Positions 19,757 to 31,352 are shown, counted from the stretch's first letter. The stretch is 64,000 bases of DNA from Erinaceus europaeus (GCF_950295315.1 NC_080181.1:32306480-32370479), one strand, 5' to 3'. The notes: generated by a model not told the origin, from the sequence alone. Translations and numbers: made by a program.

Positions 19757-20092
19757 TTTTTGTCATCACCAGGGCTTTACCACCCTAGTATAACTTTTTC
19801 AGATATACAGAGAGACATATTTAAAGGAAAAGAAGAAGAGGAGAAGAAGGAGAAGGAGGAGGAGGAGAAGAAGAAGGAGAGGAAAAGGAGGAGGAGGAGG
19901 AGGAGGAGGAGGAGGAGGAGGAGGAGGAGGAACAGGAGAAGAAGGAAGAAAAAGAAGAGGAAGAAGAGTGTGGAAGTGACCACAGTCTCTATGTTTCCTT
20001 CAACATAGTGGAGGCCAGGCTTGAACCTGGGTTTTGCACATGGCAAAGCAGCTCACTATGCAAGGAAAAAAGCTACTTTGCCACCCCTCCCA
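19757..20092 (-). mobile_element. diverged SINE containing a polypurine expansion
   Basis: The left end TCATCACCAGGGCTTTACCA resembles a long-form 3' module and the right end has GGAGGCCAGGCTTGAACCTG (B-box complement). Between them is the purine tract listed next. Class (B or D) is unclear. Confidence 0.6.
19823..19968. repeat. polypurine (GGA)n tract
   Basis: About 145 bases of AGG/AAG/GGA repeats with essentially a single cytosine break (GGAACAGGAG). Arg/Lys/Glu frames on one strand and Leu/Phe/Ser frames on the other are artefacts. Confidence 0.92.
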
Positions 20093-20489
20093 CTGGATTT
20101 CACTGAGTTAGTATAATTCTCCTAGGTCACTTTGCCTGCTACCTTTCAACCTAATACCCACATTTCCAAAATGATATTTTTACAAAGTAATTCAGATTCT
20201 CCTAGTTGAAACCCTTGAATGGGTCCCAACACTTAAAATCCACTGCTCATTTCCATCATGTCATAAAAGTCATTGAAAAGCACGTACTTCCTATGCTATT
20301 CAGATTGAGAATATCCCATGCCATAGGGCCAAACAGACACTGTAAATTGCCATTGCATATGTCCCAGGAAAAGCAGCAAGCTTTCTGAGGTTTCTTTACT
20401 TGTCTAAATGATGCATAATTTACCCTTCGTGCCTCCTTCCTGAGTTTGCATGCAGGAGCGTATGCTCAGTTACGTGCGTGCATGAGCAC
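20093..20489. other. unique stretch
   Basis: No repeat or supported frame. Confidence 0.45.
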
Positions 20490-20521
20490 GTGCACACACA
20501 CATGCACACACACACACACAT

Positions 20522-20556
<35 letters not shown>
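20490..20556. repeat. (CA)n tract
   Basis: CACACA with ATGCACACA interruptions, then a pure run of about 30 bases. Confidence 0.9.
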
Positions 20557-20557
<1 letters not shown>

Positions 20558-21154
20558 CCTTTATTTTTTCAGTCTGTAACTCTTTTCCCACACGAGTCAC
20601 GATCTTTCTGCCTCCTTCCACCCCACCCCCACTTCACCCCACAGTTAGAGGCTCTTTTGTCTACACTTTCAACTTTTCACCTTTTTGTAACATAACTTTC
20701 AACAAATGATTTCAAATGACTCGCAGACAGAGATTTCATTCTGCTTTCTGTGCTTAGACTCTCAAATGATCAACGATGGATACTCTTTCATTTTTTTTTG
20801 ACATTAACAGCAGTTCTTTTCTTTCTGGGAAGGGCCTTATAAGATCTACTAGTATGAATTTAGTGTATAGGTGCATACCCTCTGACTCTGCTACCCACCA
20901 CATGTTAACTGCTATAGGGTGGGCATATAATGCCAAGTGGGCAATCAGAAGTAGACCCTGAAAGACATGGACTAAAAACCACAGAAAAGTGAAAGTCTAT
21001 TACTATAAATCTAAGAAGTTTTCAATTATTTTGTCTTTTACATGCAGAAATGTTATTCTAAACTACAAGAATTAAAAAAAAAACAAACAGAAGAGAGAGC
21101 AAATAAAATGAAAAGTGAAAGGAGAGAAACATTGAGAGAGAAACAGAAGGAAAT
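20557..21154. other. unique stretch
   Basis: A purine-rich patch lies at 21085-21155. Nothing else recognised. Confidence 0.4.
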
Positions 21155-21165
21155 AGAGTATTCTT

Positions 21166-21446
21166 TTTTATATTTATTTATTTCATTTTTTGTTGCCCTT
21201 GTTATTTTTAGCTATTATTGTTGTTGTTATTGTTGTTGATGTCGTTGTTGTTGGATAGGACAGAGATAAATGGAGAGAGGAGGGTAAGACAGAGACGGAG
21301 AAAGATAGACACCTGCAGACCTGCTTCACCACTTGAGAAGCAACTCTCCTGCAGGTGGAGAGCCTGGGGCTCGAACTGGGATCTTTTTGCTGGCCCTTGC
21401 GCTTTGCACCACTTGTGCTTAACCCACTGCGCTACCGCCTGACTTC
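21166..21446 (-). mobile_element. class A SINE
   Basis: Tail complement TTATATTTATTTATTTCATT, B-box complement GGGGCTCGAACTGGGATC, head complement GCGCTACCGCCTGACTTCC. An imperfect flank repeat (AGAGTATTCT / AGAGTATTTT) is present. Confidence 0.92.
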
Positions 21447-21542
21447 CGGAGAGTATTTTGAAGTTGAGTTCTAATGCCAGTTATCTCTGCAGTGAGATGC
21501 CTACCTTCCCATCCCATAGTTAGGCTATAAAAGATGATGAGG

Positions 21543-21815
21543 GAGGCTGGGCAGTGGTGCACCTGGTTGAGTACACACTTTACCGTGCATAAGGACCTAG
21601 CTTTAAGCACCTGCTCCCCACCTATAGGGAAGAAGCTTCATGAGCGGCAAAGCAGGTCTGCAGGTGTCTCTCTGTCTCTCTCCTACTCTATCTTCCCCTC
21701 CCCTCTCAATTTCTTTCTGTCTTATCAAACAAATGAGAGTGTGTGCTCACTGGGAGTGGTAGATTCATTGTGCAAGTATAAATTTCCAGAGATAACACTA
21801 GTGGCAATAAAGTAA
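21543..21815 (+). mobile_element. class B SINE, long form
   Basis: GGGCAGTGGTGCACCTGGTT head, TTTAAGCACCTGCTCCCCAC, CTTCATGAGCGGCAAAGCAG, TC-rich strip, then the 3' module with GGGAGTGGTAGATTCATTGT and CCAGAGATAACACTAGTGGC. Confidence 0.88.
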
Positions 21816-21842
21816 AAAAAGAAGTGATGTTTATAGTCTCTA

Positions 21843-22030
21843 ATATATATGTAACTTATGGATAGAGACAGAGAGACATTATGAGGGGAGGGGGAGACAG
21901 AGAGACACCTGAAGCCTTGCTTTGCCACACTTTCCCCCTACAGGTGGAAAGTGGGATCCAGGGGCTTGAACCCAGGTCTTTGAGCACTGTAATGCATGTA
22001 CTTAACCAGGTGCACCATCACCTGACCCCT
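21843..22030 (-). mobile_element. class B SINE
   Basis: ATATGTAACTTATGGATAGA, GGGGGAGACAGAGAGACACC, the B-box complement GGGGCTTGAACCCAGGTC and head complement CAGGTGCACCATCACCTGAC. It faces the previous element tail to tail with about 27 bases between. Confidence 0.9.
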
Positions 22031-22512
22031 GGTGTCTTTATTATAGATTGGTTCCACAGTATCTCTTGGCTAATTTGAGTTGAAGCCTAAAATGTTCACT
22101 AAGAAAATTCAATGAATACACAATAACACATTGGTTACAATTCACTTATCATGTTTTATAGACCTAGAACAATTTTAGGTGATTTATGATCAGAATCGTT
22201 TTGTTTTTCTACATACTTCAATCAACCGGATTTCTTTTTCTTTTCTTTTTTCTTTTTTGGTGGTGGGGAGGATTAATGGCTTACAGTTGACAGCAAAATA
22301 CAGTAATTTGTGCATAACAATCTAACCACTAACCTAGACCCTCCTCTGCTATCATGGTCAGAATATTTTTAACCCTTACAATGCTCTGTGAGATCGCTAT
22401 TATGAAAGAGATGATAAGGGTCACTCAGACTGAATTCTGTCTACCTCAGAAGCTAGTGGCAAGCGAGTGACATGTGTATCTTAAATATCAAATTAGAAAA
22501 AATACACATTGG
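22031..22512. other. mostly unique stretch with MIR-like part
   Basis: A T/C-rich run at about 22231-22257 precedes GGATTAATGGCTTACAGTTG, which looks repeat-like but is unassigned. AACCCTTACAATGCTCTGTG then AGATCGCTATTATG at about 22371-22405 fits antisense MIR. Confidence 0.4.
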
Positions 22513-22935
22513 ATGCCAGGCAGTGGCACATCCATTAAAGTGCACACATTACCATGAACACATCACCATGCGCAAGGACCTGGGTTCAAGGCCTGCTCCC
22601 CATCTGCAAGACTGAAGCTTCAGGAGCAGGCCTTGAACCCAGGTCAGTGTTGCAAGTGTCTTTCTATCTCTGCCTCTCTCTCTCTCTCCCTGCCTTTTCA
22701 ATTTCCCTTTGTCCTATCAACAAAGAAAAGAATGAAAGAAAGAAAAAGGCAGAAAGAAAGAAAAAGGAAGAAAAAAGAAAGAAAGGAAGAAAAGACAAGG
22801 AAAGAGAGAGAGAGAGTGAGAGAGAGAGAAAGAAAGAAAGAAAGAAAGGAGAAAGAAAGAAAGAAATGGCCTCCCAAATGGCTGCCAAGAGCAGTAGATT
22901 TGTTGTGCCCCAGTGGTAATTCTAGCAGCAATAAT
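22513..22935 (+). mobile_element. class B SINE, long form, with internal palindrome and (GAAA)n expansion
   Basis: Head ATGCCAGGCAGTGGCACATC, duplicated ACCATGAACACATCACCATG, then the B-box region lying in a perfect inverted repeat (22577-22645). CTTTGTCCTATCAACAAAGA follows, then a GAAA/GGAA tract at 22728-22866 and a degraded 3' module (GCCAAGAGCAGTAGATTTGT). Confidence 0.8.
22577..22645. repeat. perfect 23-bp inverted repeat with 23-nt loop
   Basis: The left arm (22577-22599, starting GACCTGGGTTCAAGG) and right arm (22623-22645, ending CCTTGAACCCAGGTC) are exact reverse complements over 23 bases. Each arm contains a class B B-box (GGTTCAAGGC). The loop is 22600-22622. Confidence 0.95.
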
Positions 22936-23679
22936 ATGTATATAATGACATACACATTGACTGTAGTGGAGGATTCATTTCCAGGGAGAGAGACAGGCAG
23001 ATGTTCAGTAGGGTTTTCTTTGCCAAACTGAAGATTCTTCATTTCGCTTTTTAAGCCACAGCCACTACAGGTTTTGAATATGATGGTAAAATAAGATCTC
23101 ATAATGCTAATGCCATCTGTATTTTAAGTCCAGCCTATTCAAAGCACACAGTAAAATCAGAATAGATAACTTCTAATTTCCCTTCTATAGGGAATACGAA
23201 ATCAAATCAGTCAAAGTCAAGAGTATAAGTGGAGAAAGAAGTTGGGTGGTGCTGTGTTGGTCTGGTACTCGCCCCTTCTGCTCTTAGTATGCATGCTAAA
23301 CAGTAGGAGCAGGAGCCTTGATGTGTCCAAATATTGCTCTCAGTTTGATAATACGTTTTGTTCAGCATATGGGGTAAACTGTTTCTGAAGAAAACATAGG
23401 TACAGCACTAATTAACTACCTCTACCGGGTGATGTGTGAAAAGCTGTTGATTACTTAGCTTTTGAGTTCTTTCTGATCAAAGTTTATATCCACACAGAAG
23501 TGGCACTTGGTTTTGATAGTCAAGAAAGCTAGTCACAGGAAACATTTACCACAAAGCGCCCATGCAACAAAGACTGCGTTTGCCTAGAATCACTTTGCTC
23601 ACAGGTCAAAATTTATCAGACAAATTTTAGGACACAGGAAACTCCAGAATGAAAAATCCACAAAACTAGGTGCAAATGA
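22936..23679. other. unique stretch
   Basis: No repeat or gene recognised over about 740 bases. Confidence 0.45.
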
Positions 23680-23900
23680 AAGCCAGGTGGTGGTGTACCT
23701 GGCAAAGGGCACACATTACAGTGCTCAAGGACCCTGGTTTAAGTCTCCAGTATCCATCTGCAGTGCGGAAGGAAGCTTTACAACTGCTGAAGAAGTACTG
23801 CTGGTATCTTTCTGTCTCTCTTTCAACTTCTATCTTCCCCTTCCTTCTCAAATTCTCTGAGTCTCTATTCAAAATAGATAAATGAAATATTAAAAGAATA
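23680..23900 (+). mobile_element. class B SINE, diverged
   Basis: AGCCAGGTGGTGGTGTACCT head, ACACATTACAGTGCTCAAGG, CCTGGTTTAAGTCTCCAGTA, tail AAAATAGATAAATGAAATAT. Confidence 0.85.
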
Positions 23901-25047
23901 GGTGAAAATATTATTTTCAGGTTGTGTCCCCTGATACTTCTTCCCCCGACCCCCCTCCCACAAATATCCAAAGCAACTATTCCATTTCCTTCACCAATCA
24001 CTCCCATGATGATTTTTATTTTGCAATGTTTCCATGACTTACAGGAAGTGGCGTGTGGTCTTGATGCTTCTACAAATGCAGGTTGTTCTGAAGCATTTTT
24101 TTATTTGTTTATCTTGTTGGTACAGGATGTTTTGCTATTTCCATTGCAGTGTAAGGTTCTCGGTGAATGTTTAAATCAGTGGAACTAAGGGGAAGTTTCT
24201 CTTTTATTCAGGTAGCAGGGGAAAGCAAGGCAGTACCAAGTGACAACTTATTTGGGAATCAATGTCTGGAATGAACTGCATGCTCACACATTCAAACACC
24301 TGCCTTAGATTTCTCCTGAGATGCTGGAAATGAGTTAACAACAGCAGGATCTTAAAGCATGTATCTTGCAGATGTTTGAACTTGGGAAGGAAATTTGACA
24401 AAAAAATGAGTGTAAAGACAGAACTGGGACATGGTATTAAATTTTTACCTTAGTGGTACTGGGCATTCAAAGAACAGCAGATATGGACAAATATCTCTTC
24501 ATCTGGTAAATGATCTTTAGGACAAAACTCAGTTATGTGGGCACTCACACAAAAGTATTCTACTTTGCTGTGAACTATGTTCCCCAGGAGAAGTCAACAC
24601 AGTCATTGGATATGGGAACTTAAGGGTAGTGGTTGTGTCAGGGTTTAGCACCGACACCCTATTCACTGAGCTATACTGTTGGTGCCAGGTAACATCTTAC
24701 TGAATCAATATATAATGAGATGTATACACTTTCTCATGTAGTGAGTAAGATACTTTCTCTCCACATTCCAATGAAACAGTTCTCTTGGCCCTATTTCCTG
24801 AAACTAGGATGATTTCAATGTACATTCTTCTTACAACTGTGCATCTGTTTGTATCCAAAGGAAACATGACCAAAGAAAGACCATGGTCATTAAGAAAACA
24901 AGGGAATAGAGTAGGATGTTTTCAGAATCAGGGAAGGTGGAGGAAGAAGTATCATGATATCTGCATCACAAGTGTCTTGAAAAATACCTAATGTCATGTA
25001 TTTTACTATCTTATTTTACTGATTTAACCTTAGTTCATATTACTGTA
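23901..25047. other. unique stretch
   Basis: No clear repeat except CACCGACACCCTATTCACTG then AGCTATACTGTTGGTGCC at about 24648-24686, a possible minus-strand tRNA-SINE head scrap. Confidence 0.45.
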
Positions 25048-25061
25048 AAATCTTTGGAGTA

Positions 25062-25348
25062 GGGAGTCGGGCTGTAGCGCAGCGGGTTAAGCGCAGGTGG
25101 CGCAAAGCACAAGGACCGGCATAAAGATCCCGGTTCGAACCCCGGCTCCCCACGTGCAGGGGAGTCGCTTCACAGGTGGTGAAGCAGGTCTGCAGGTGTC
25201 TATCTTTCTCTCCCCTTCTCTGTCTTCCCCTCCTCTCTCCATTTCTCTCTGTCCTATCCAACAACGACAACAACAATAATAACTACAACAATAAAACAAC
25301 AAGGGAAACAAAAGGGAATAAATAAATAAAATAAATATATATATATAT
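25062..25348 (+). mobile_element. near-consensus class A SINE with perfect target duplication
   Basis: Head GGGAGTCGGGCTGTAGCGCA, then GCGGGTTAAGCGCAGGTGGC, B box GGTTCGAACCCCGGCTCC, tail AATAAATAAAATAAATATAT. AAATCTTTGGAGTA at 25048-25061 recurs at 25349-25362, 14 bp perfect. A and B boxes match the Pol III consensus (TAGCGCAGCGGG; GGTTCGAACCC), so this is among the youngest-looking SINEs in the window. Confidence 0.96.
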
Positions 25349-25377
25349 AAATCTTTGGAGTATAGCTTCACACCTAT

Positions 25378-25399
25378 GTGTGTGTGTGTGTGTGTGTAC
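25378..25399. repeat. (TG)n tract
   Basis: A short pure TG microsatellite. Confidence 0.85.
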
Positions 25400-26419
25400 A
25401 ACTTACTGCATCCACCGTCACCAAAGTTTCCACACTTATACATGAAATGGGATTTCCCTCTCTTCATGGTAGGTAGTTTTAAAGTAAGGGAGTAAATAGA
25501 CCTAGAGCTTAATAGCCTTAGGAGATAATTTACAGTAAAAACATAGAATTTTGGTGGTGAGTGTGGTGTGGAACTAGTCCCTGTAGTCTATAATTTTTAA
25601 CCTATTATTAGTCACAAAGATAAAAAAATAAAATAGAAGATAATTCAGAACATTTGTCTCTGAATAGATTTAGCCTTGATCCTGAGAATAGTAAAATAGA
25701 GAGAAGTTCAAAGTGTACTTCCAGATCCATGACAGTAGAGAAAATTTACCTGACATGAGAATGAAAATGATTTCATTTGTAAATATTGTTGTAGTCCCCT
25801 TGATGGGTAACCAAGAAGACTAATCCAATCCATCAAGGAAAAGAAAATTTTCTTTGAAGAAAAAGAAAGTTCCAAAGGAATTTTTGAGGAAGAGAAAAAT
25901 TCCAAATTATGTGCCACATTGAGGAATGCATGCTATATATAGCTATCTTAACTTTGATTTTGACTATCCTAGGCTTTCTGTGTGTATAACTGGAAGCTCT
26001 AAAATCTCTCTACATATAGTCTACAGGACAGGAGTAGAGAACCTCAGGTATAATGTCAAGTTCCCAGTAGAGTTCAAATCTTGCTTTTCTGTAAGAGTGG
26101 AAGAGAAAAACAGTGATGGCTACCAGGGAAAATGTCCCTGTGAAGTTCTCTTAGTCACTGCCCTGAGCTTTTAATGGACACAAATAAAAGTACATAATAT
26201 GTCACGTAATATAAGTTACATCTAACTTAAAAATAAAACCACAACAACACTGCTATACTCTACTTGGGGAGAATATATTCTACCTGGAGAGTCCTAATTT
26301 GAGATGATTTGTATACACACAGAGTCTTACATTAGATACTTGTGAGCTACAGTTTTACGACTGATTTTAACCAAATTTTACAAATCCATATTTTAACTAT
26401 CACATGTATCTTTAGGAGG
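25400..26419. other. unique stretch at the start of a SINE-poor block
   Basis: No SINE, LINE or exon recognised. Confidence 0.45.
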
Positions 26420-26605
26420 CTTAACATCTCTCCTCTCTCTCTCCCTCTCTCTTTCTGAGCCAGGGCCTCTCTATACATGATTTTGCCATTCTAGGACATC
26501 TTGTCATAGAAACAAAGAGAGAGAGACAGAGAGAGACAGAGACACACAGAGAGAGACAGAGAGTCAAGAGAAAAGAGAGAGACATAGAGAGGGAAAGACA
26601 GCACA
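26420..26605. repeat. (TC)n and (GA)n-rich low-complexity tracts
   Basis: TCTC-rich bases at 26429-26456 and GAGAGACAGAG-type repeats at 26513-26597 flank CTGAGCCAGGGCCTCTCTAT. The following AGCACCAGAGCCTCCCCTAG may be what remains of an old minus-strand tRNA SINE. Confidence 0.7.
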
Positions 26606-27299
26606 GCACCAGAGCCTCCCCTAGGCGTCAGAACCTCTTCTGTGCATTGTTGCGGTTTGAATTGATTCTAACTCCCTGGTAAAAAAAAATATACTCTATC
26701 TGGTGATCAGGTGAGTTCTCTGACCCAGTGTCTTTTACCTAGAGCAGGGAAATTGAGCTCTGATAGTCCACACTATATTTCTGAGATTGAGTCAAGAACA
26801 AGACCTAAAAAACAAAAACAAAAAAACCTTGTCCTTTGTCTTCTCTATTCCTAGAAATATAAAAGCTAATAACTTGAATACTGCTTTGTATTTAACTTTC
26901 AAATTTGGTGAGAATGGGGATCAAAGGAAGAAATTTGGGTAGGGAAGTGTGGATTAGAGGAAAAGAAAATGTGATGGAGAAAAAAATCACAAGCTGAGAG
27001 AGTCTTTTGTTCATACAATGGAACGTAATTTTGTAGTAGACATTTTTTCCCCCGAGCCTGTATTGTATCACCCAGTGTTCCTTTGCAAGATTTCATGTGT
27101 TGTTGTGTTCAAATGAATTTCATTTTGTCCCAATCAATGAATCTCCCTGCTTGCTATTACCTCCAACCCTTGCTAGCAGCCAGAGCTCTGGCTATATTCC
27201 AATACCAGGCTGGCATTAGAGTCAGCTAAGTTGCTGGTGTCTGTCCAAACGTGCAATGGAGGTAGCTGGAAAATGTCACCTACACTCACATAATTTTTT

Positions 27300-27302
<3 letters not shown>
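26606..27302. other. unique stretch
   Basis: No repeat family recognised. CAATCAATGAATCTCCCTGC and nearby bases lead into the exon-like interval near 27.6 kb. Confidence 0.4.
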
Positions 27303-27344
<42 letters not shown>

Positions 27345-27372
27345 TTCTCTCTCTCTCTGTCTCTCTCTCCCT
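27303..27372. repeat. (TC)n microsatellite
   Basis: About 70 bases of TC repeat with few interruptions. Confidence 0.9.
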
Positions 27373-27578
27373 CCCCATGCTCCAAACTTACCTCTAGCCT
27401 ATTTGTCTGGCTAGAGGTTAATGGAACACTAATGATGTTAATGAGCCTTTCACAGGGCAAGTTTTTTTCAAGAAAGAGATATAATAGCTGTTTTCCTTCC
27501 CTGCTAATCCTTTTCATCATTCAAGAGTTACAGGCGGAGACAATTAGCAACTTATGCTGCTCTGTCTCTCCTTCTCAG

Positions 27579-27636
27579 TCACAGCCCAGTGGGGCAAAAA
27601 AGCAGGAGCTCATTCGACAGCTTCACATGTCCACAG
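27579..27636 (+). other. exon-like segment (candidate only)
   Basis: A pyrimidine-rich run ending CTCCTTCTCAG (AG at 27577-27578) precedes 58 bases that stay open in one frame (reading SQPSGAKKQELIRQLHMST) and are followed by GTGAGAGC, a good splice-donor match. The surrounding 27.4-27.8 kb has no repeats. I recognise no protein family. Chance splice-like pairs are common, so this is weak. Confidence 0.2.
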
Positions 27637-28849
27637 GTGAGAGCCCGTGGATGGATGCAACATACTGCTTCGTGCCAGAAGGCATAATGCTATTCAGGGA
27701 GAAAGGAGGGAAATTAGCAATCTGTTGATGAAGCTTTTCGATGGCAGGCAGGCAGCAGGAGCTGTCCAAGGTACTGAAGAGCCATTATAAATTCCTCCCT
27801 TTTCCCTTCATTAGACACAGGAGCCAGGCTGCCTGAGAGCCACAAAACTTAAGCAGCTCACAGTCTAGTTTACAGAACCAGCCAAATGTTTAGTTACTAG
27901 AGAAAACTTACTTGAACTTCATCAGATCCTGGCAGAAGAAGAGAATTCTCATCAAACAAGTTCTTCAGCAATACTTTTGAATTTCTTGGGCATTTGTCCA
28001 TTTAATGGGGGCTTTGGCATTCTCTGTACTTTGGAAAGTATACATCCGAGATGCATATGGTAATTAAGATATACACTCATAGTGCTCCTAAGATGGAAAA
28101 AACATTGAAATTAAAGAATGTTCAAGATTTAAACTAATCTGGATTCTGACTCAGCTGGTGCTAAGTTTTATTTCTGGTGAAAAGGGCCTATAAATGCCTT
28201 TAGCAAATGCTTCAAGAAGAAATTCAGAGCACTTGAGGGAGAAAGTTGAAAAAATGTGACATTTCACTTTTCTTCAGATTGTTGATTTCCTTTGTATCCT
28301 AAAGTGGATTTTGATTAAATGCATCATGGTTCACATCCAAGTTACAGAGAAAATATTAAAGACCAAAATAAAATAAAACAAAAATCAAGAACTGTGAGGA
28401 TAATTTTCTTATAAAGGTCACTCTCAGGTTTCCACCATTAACATCAACTAACTAATGCTGGAAAGTAAAGAACAGTATTAACAGGCCAAAACAATTTTGG
28501 ACAAATTATATGCTACAGACATAGAAAGAGTTGTTCAACATGTTAAGAATTATCTATGGATCTGCAAACATTATGGCTTATGAATTTACCAGGAGAACTG
28601 TCAAAGATTTTTTGTTGACTTACTATGTGTGTCCAGCCAACTTTTTATTTGGTGAGCTTGTGAATAAAAAAGGAACTAAAGCTAAAAGGGTGACATGATT
28701 TCCATGGGAAGGAATTAAAACAACACCACCAATTGTGTTGTTGTGGTGCTGACAAGGAGCATGTATTTGAGGCAGAAAGAGCTTCATTTAGATCAGAAGT
28801 TGTTGCCCCTGGTTTCCTTGTAGAGATCGTAAGATATGAATAAGATTCA
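27637..28849. other. unique stretch, repeat-free
   Basis: TTCATTAGACACAGGAGCCA and neighbouring DNA show no repeat family or microsatellite for about 1.2 kb. A conserved noncoding role is possible, but unproven. Confidence 0.4.
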
Positions 28850-28965
28850 TAGTACTGAATGGTGCAAAGGAGGCACTGGAGGCTCAGAAAATGAAGGAAA
28901 GGTGGGGAGACATCCAGTCAGTGATCACACAGTGATCACCAGAAGAAGGGCAGAAATAGAAATGA
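28850..28965 (-). mobile_element. possible MIR remnant
   Basis: AGGCACTGGAGGCTCAGAAA and CAGTCAGTGATCACACAGTG echo the antisense MIR core ('aaactgaggctcagagaggt...aaggtcacacag'). Confidence 0.35.
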
Positions 28966-30905
28966 ACAGAAACCAAAGGTAAGATCTCCTTAGGAGACAG
29001 CTGCCAAAATCAAGAAGTGGGACCAAAGTAGAGACGGCAAAAATCTAAATGTGAAGACATACTCTGAATGAAAATACTAAGACTTGATGGCAGATTTGGT
29101 TTAATTGAAGAGAATGAAGAAGGAACTCAAAAAGGAGATGTAGCCTTTTAGCTAAGGCCACCAGAATTATCTGGGTCATAAATAGAAAGGGAAAAGATTT
29201 GTAGGGGAAAAATCAGGATGTTTGATAGCTTCATTCTCAAATAGCATACATAATATTTTATCTAGAGCCACCACTGGTCTGACCAAATTGAATCATTTTA
29301 ATGTTTTAAGTTCCTCATGCCCTGTTCTTGCAGTCGACCCAACTGTGGAATAACACACACACTTTTATACCAATTTAACAAAAATGTCTCTAATTTCCTT
29401 TAGACAACAACTCACTGGAGAAAAGATGTTTTATGCACCTTGGACAAATGTGGCCATCATTGCGAACTCCTGCTCATGCCATTCATTTGAGAGTCCAGGT
29501 TTCTACAAAGTAAATTCTGAACTCATTTAGCAAACTCTAAACATTGTTTGTAAAGCAACATGCACACACACAACACACTTTCATCAGAAGTGATGATGGT
29601 AACTGGAAATAGTCTCAAAGAATTCATCAAAAGCCTTAGATGGTAAAATCAGAGTGAAAGCTTTTATTCACATCACATCCTTGTTTTCTAAAGAAGTAAC
29701 ACCCCCTCCCCAGCAGTGTAAGGAACTACATAATTGTATGGGGGGGGGGCTTCAGTGCTTATAGCAATGTGCTACATCCAGATGGCAAATAGGATGATGG
29801 TAAAACCAGGATGAGGAAGCAACTAATGATACTTCAAATAGCAAACCGCAAAGCAAGTGTAAGCACAAATGACATCTCCCAACCAGACAATGGAACACAT
29901 GTCAAAGTCAGCTGGTTGGGGGTGGAGAAGGAGGATATAAAAATAACAAGCCAGTGTATACATTACATAAACATAAATATGAATACATGATACTATTTCG
30001 AAAGCACTCACAGTGTTTTCAGATCAGTCATCTTCAACTGGCTCTTTCCACCAGACCTCATTTGGCCTAACCTTACTCAACATGCCAGCAGCTGTACCAA
30101 CCCTCCACTTAACTAGAGTAAGACACTCACTGACTGCTCTAAAGCAGAAAAATTTCCAGGAACCATTAGCTTAATAGATAAATATTTGGTAATACAGTGT
30201 AGTTTTGGTATCCCTATTTGGATGTTTGAGAAAGCAACATCCAAAGAGACAAGAAGAGTCATTGCTTGAGCAAGACATAATTCTCTCTCGTCTCTGTCCT
30301 GTCTTCATTTCTCCACTCCCAGCGGAACTTGCAGAGGCCACCTACCAATGACAGAACTATAGCCCCTTGTGGAATGTCAGTAGTACACAAAAGACTATAT
30401 ATTTAGATAGACACAGCAACATATATATAAGTAAATTACTAAGTTGAATGCACAAGGATTGAAGACTTCTACTTGCATTTTTATTAGAAGGTATCTGTCT
30501 GTGGTTCAAGCTGTTGCTCTCTGATAAGGGGGGAGAGCCCATCAAAATTGCCTGGACAAATGATGAGATAACACATTTCAATCAGACAAAATGCTCTCCC
30601 TGACTTATAGAGTCACTGTTGTCCTTGTCAATGTTTCTGGAATTGGTGATTCAGGCAGTAAGGAGAAATTTCTTAGCACCAGTGAATGTTTCTGACCACA
30701 ACATATTTATGTAGATAACCTGTTGGTTCAGCAGAACCAGATTTGCTGTTGACATGACAAGACAGTAATACCACAGCAGACCTTCTTTGTCCTCACTGCC
30801 ATCATTCACCTTTTCCTTTACATAGTCACAGATTCTTTGTGGAAATGAGATACGGATCCACCAGGGTTTAGTTTCCATTCCCATCTCATTGTTTCACTAG
30901 TGACT
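28966..30905. other. unique stretch, repeat-poor
   Basis: About 1.9 kb without an interspersed repeat that I can name. Short features are a G run at 29740-29748 and AT-rich patches. Confidence 0.45.
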
Positions 30906-31016
30906 AATTGCTCACTCGTACACAGTGCTTTTTGGAAAAGATGCCACTAGGACAGAATGGTGCTCTCTGGATTCTGAAGACAGGAAGCTACAAGAATGTT
31001 CTGGAACAACTCCTTT

Positions 31017-31017
<1 letters not shown>

Positions 31018-31048
<31 letters not shown>

Positions 31049-31352
31049 TTTTTTTTTTTTTTTTGCCTCCAGGGTTAGCACTGGGGCTCAGTGCGTGCAC
31101 TATGAATCCACTGCTTCTGGTGGTCATCTTTACCATTTTTGTTGCGCCTGTTGTTGTTATAGTTGGACAGGACAGAGAGAAATCAAGAGAGGAGGGGAAG
31201 ACAGAGAGAGGGAGAGAAAGATACATGCCCACAGACCTACTTCACAGTTTGTGAAATGACTCCCCTGCAGGGGCCCCAAACCGGGGTCCTTAGGCCAGTC
31301 CTTGTGAATTGTGCCATGTGTGCTTAACCCACTGCACTATCACCTGGTACCC
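31018..31352 (-). mobile_element. class A SINE, long form, with (TTTC)n tail
   Basis: A (CTTT)n/T tail at 31017-31064 is followed by GCCTCCAGGGTTAGCACTGG (3' module), GTTGGACAGGACAGAGAGAA, a B-box complement with a small deletion (GGCCCCAAACCGGGGTCC) and head complement CACTGCACTATCACCTGGTA. GAACAACT occurs at both ends as part of a short target repeat. Confidence 0.9.

Noticed and set aside
19760..20046. Arg-rich and Leu/Phe-rich frames on opposite strands
   Set aside because: Both come from the polypurine tract at 19823-19968.
25062..25145. tRNA gene
   Set aside because: The A and B boxes are present, but the segment is the head of a SINE with body, tail and target duplication. No acceptor-stem pairing of a true tRNA was found.
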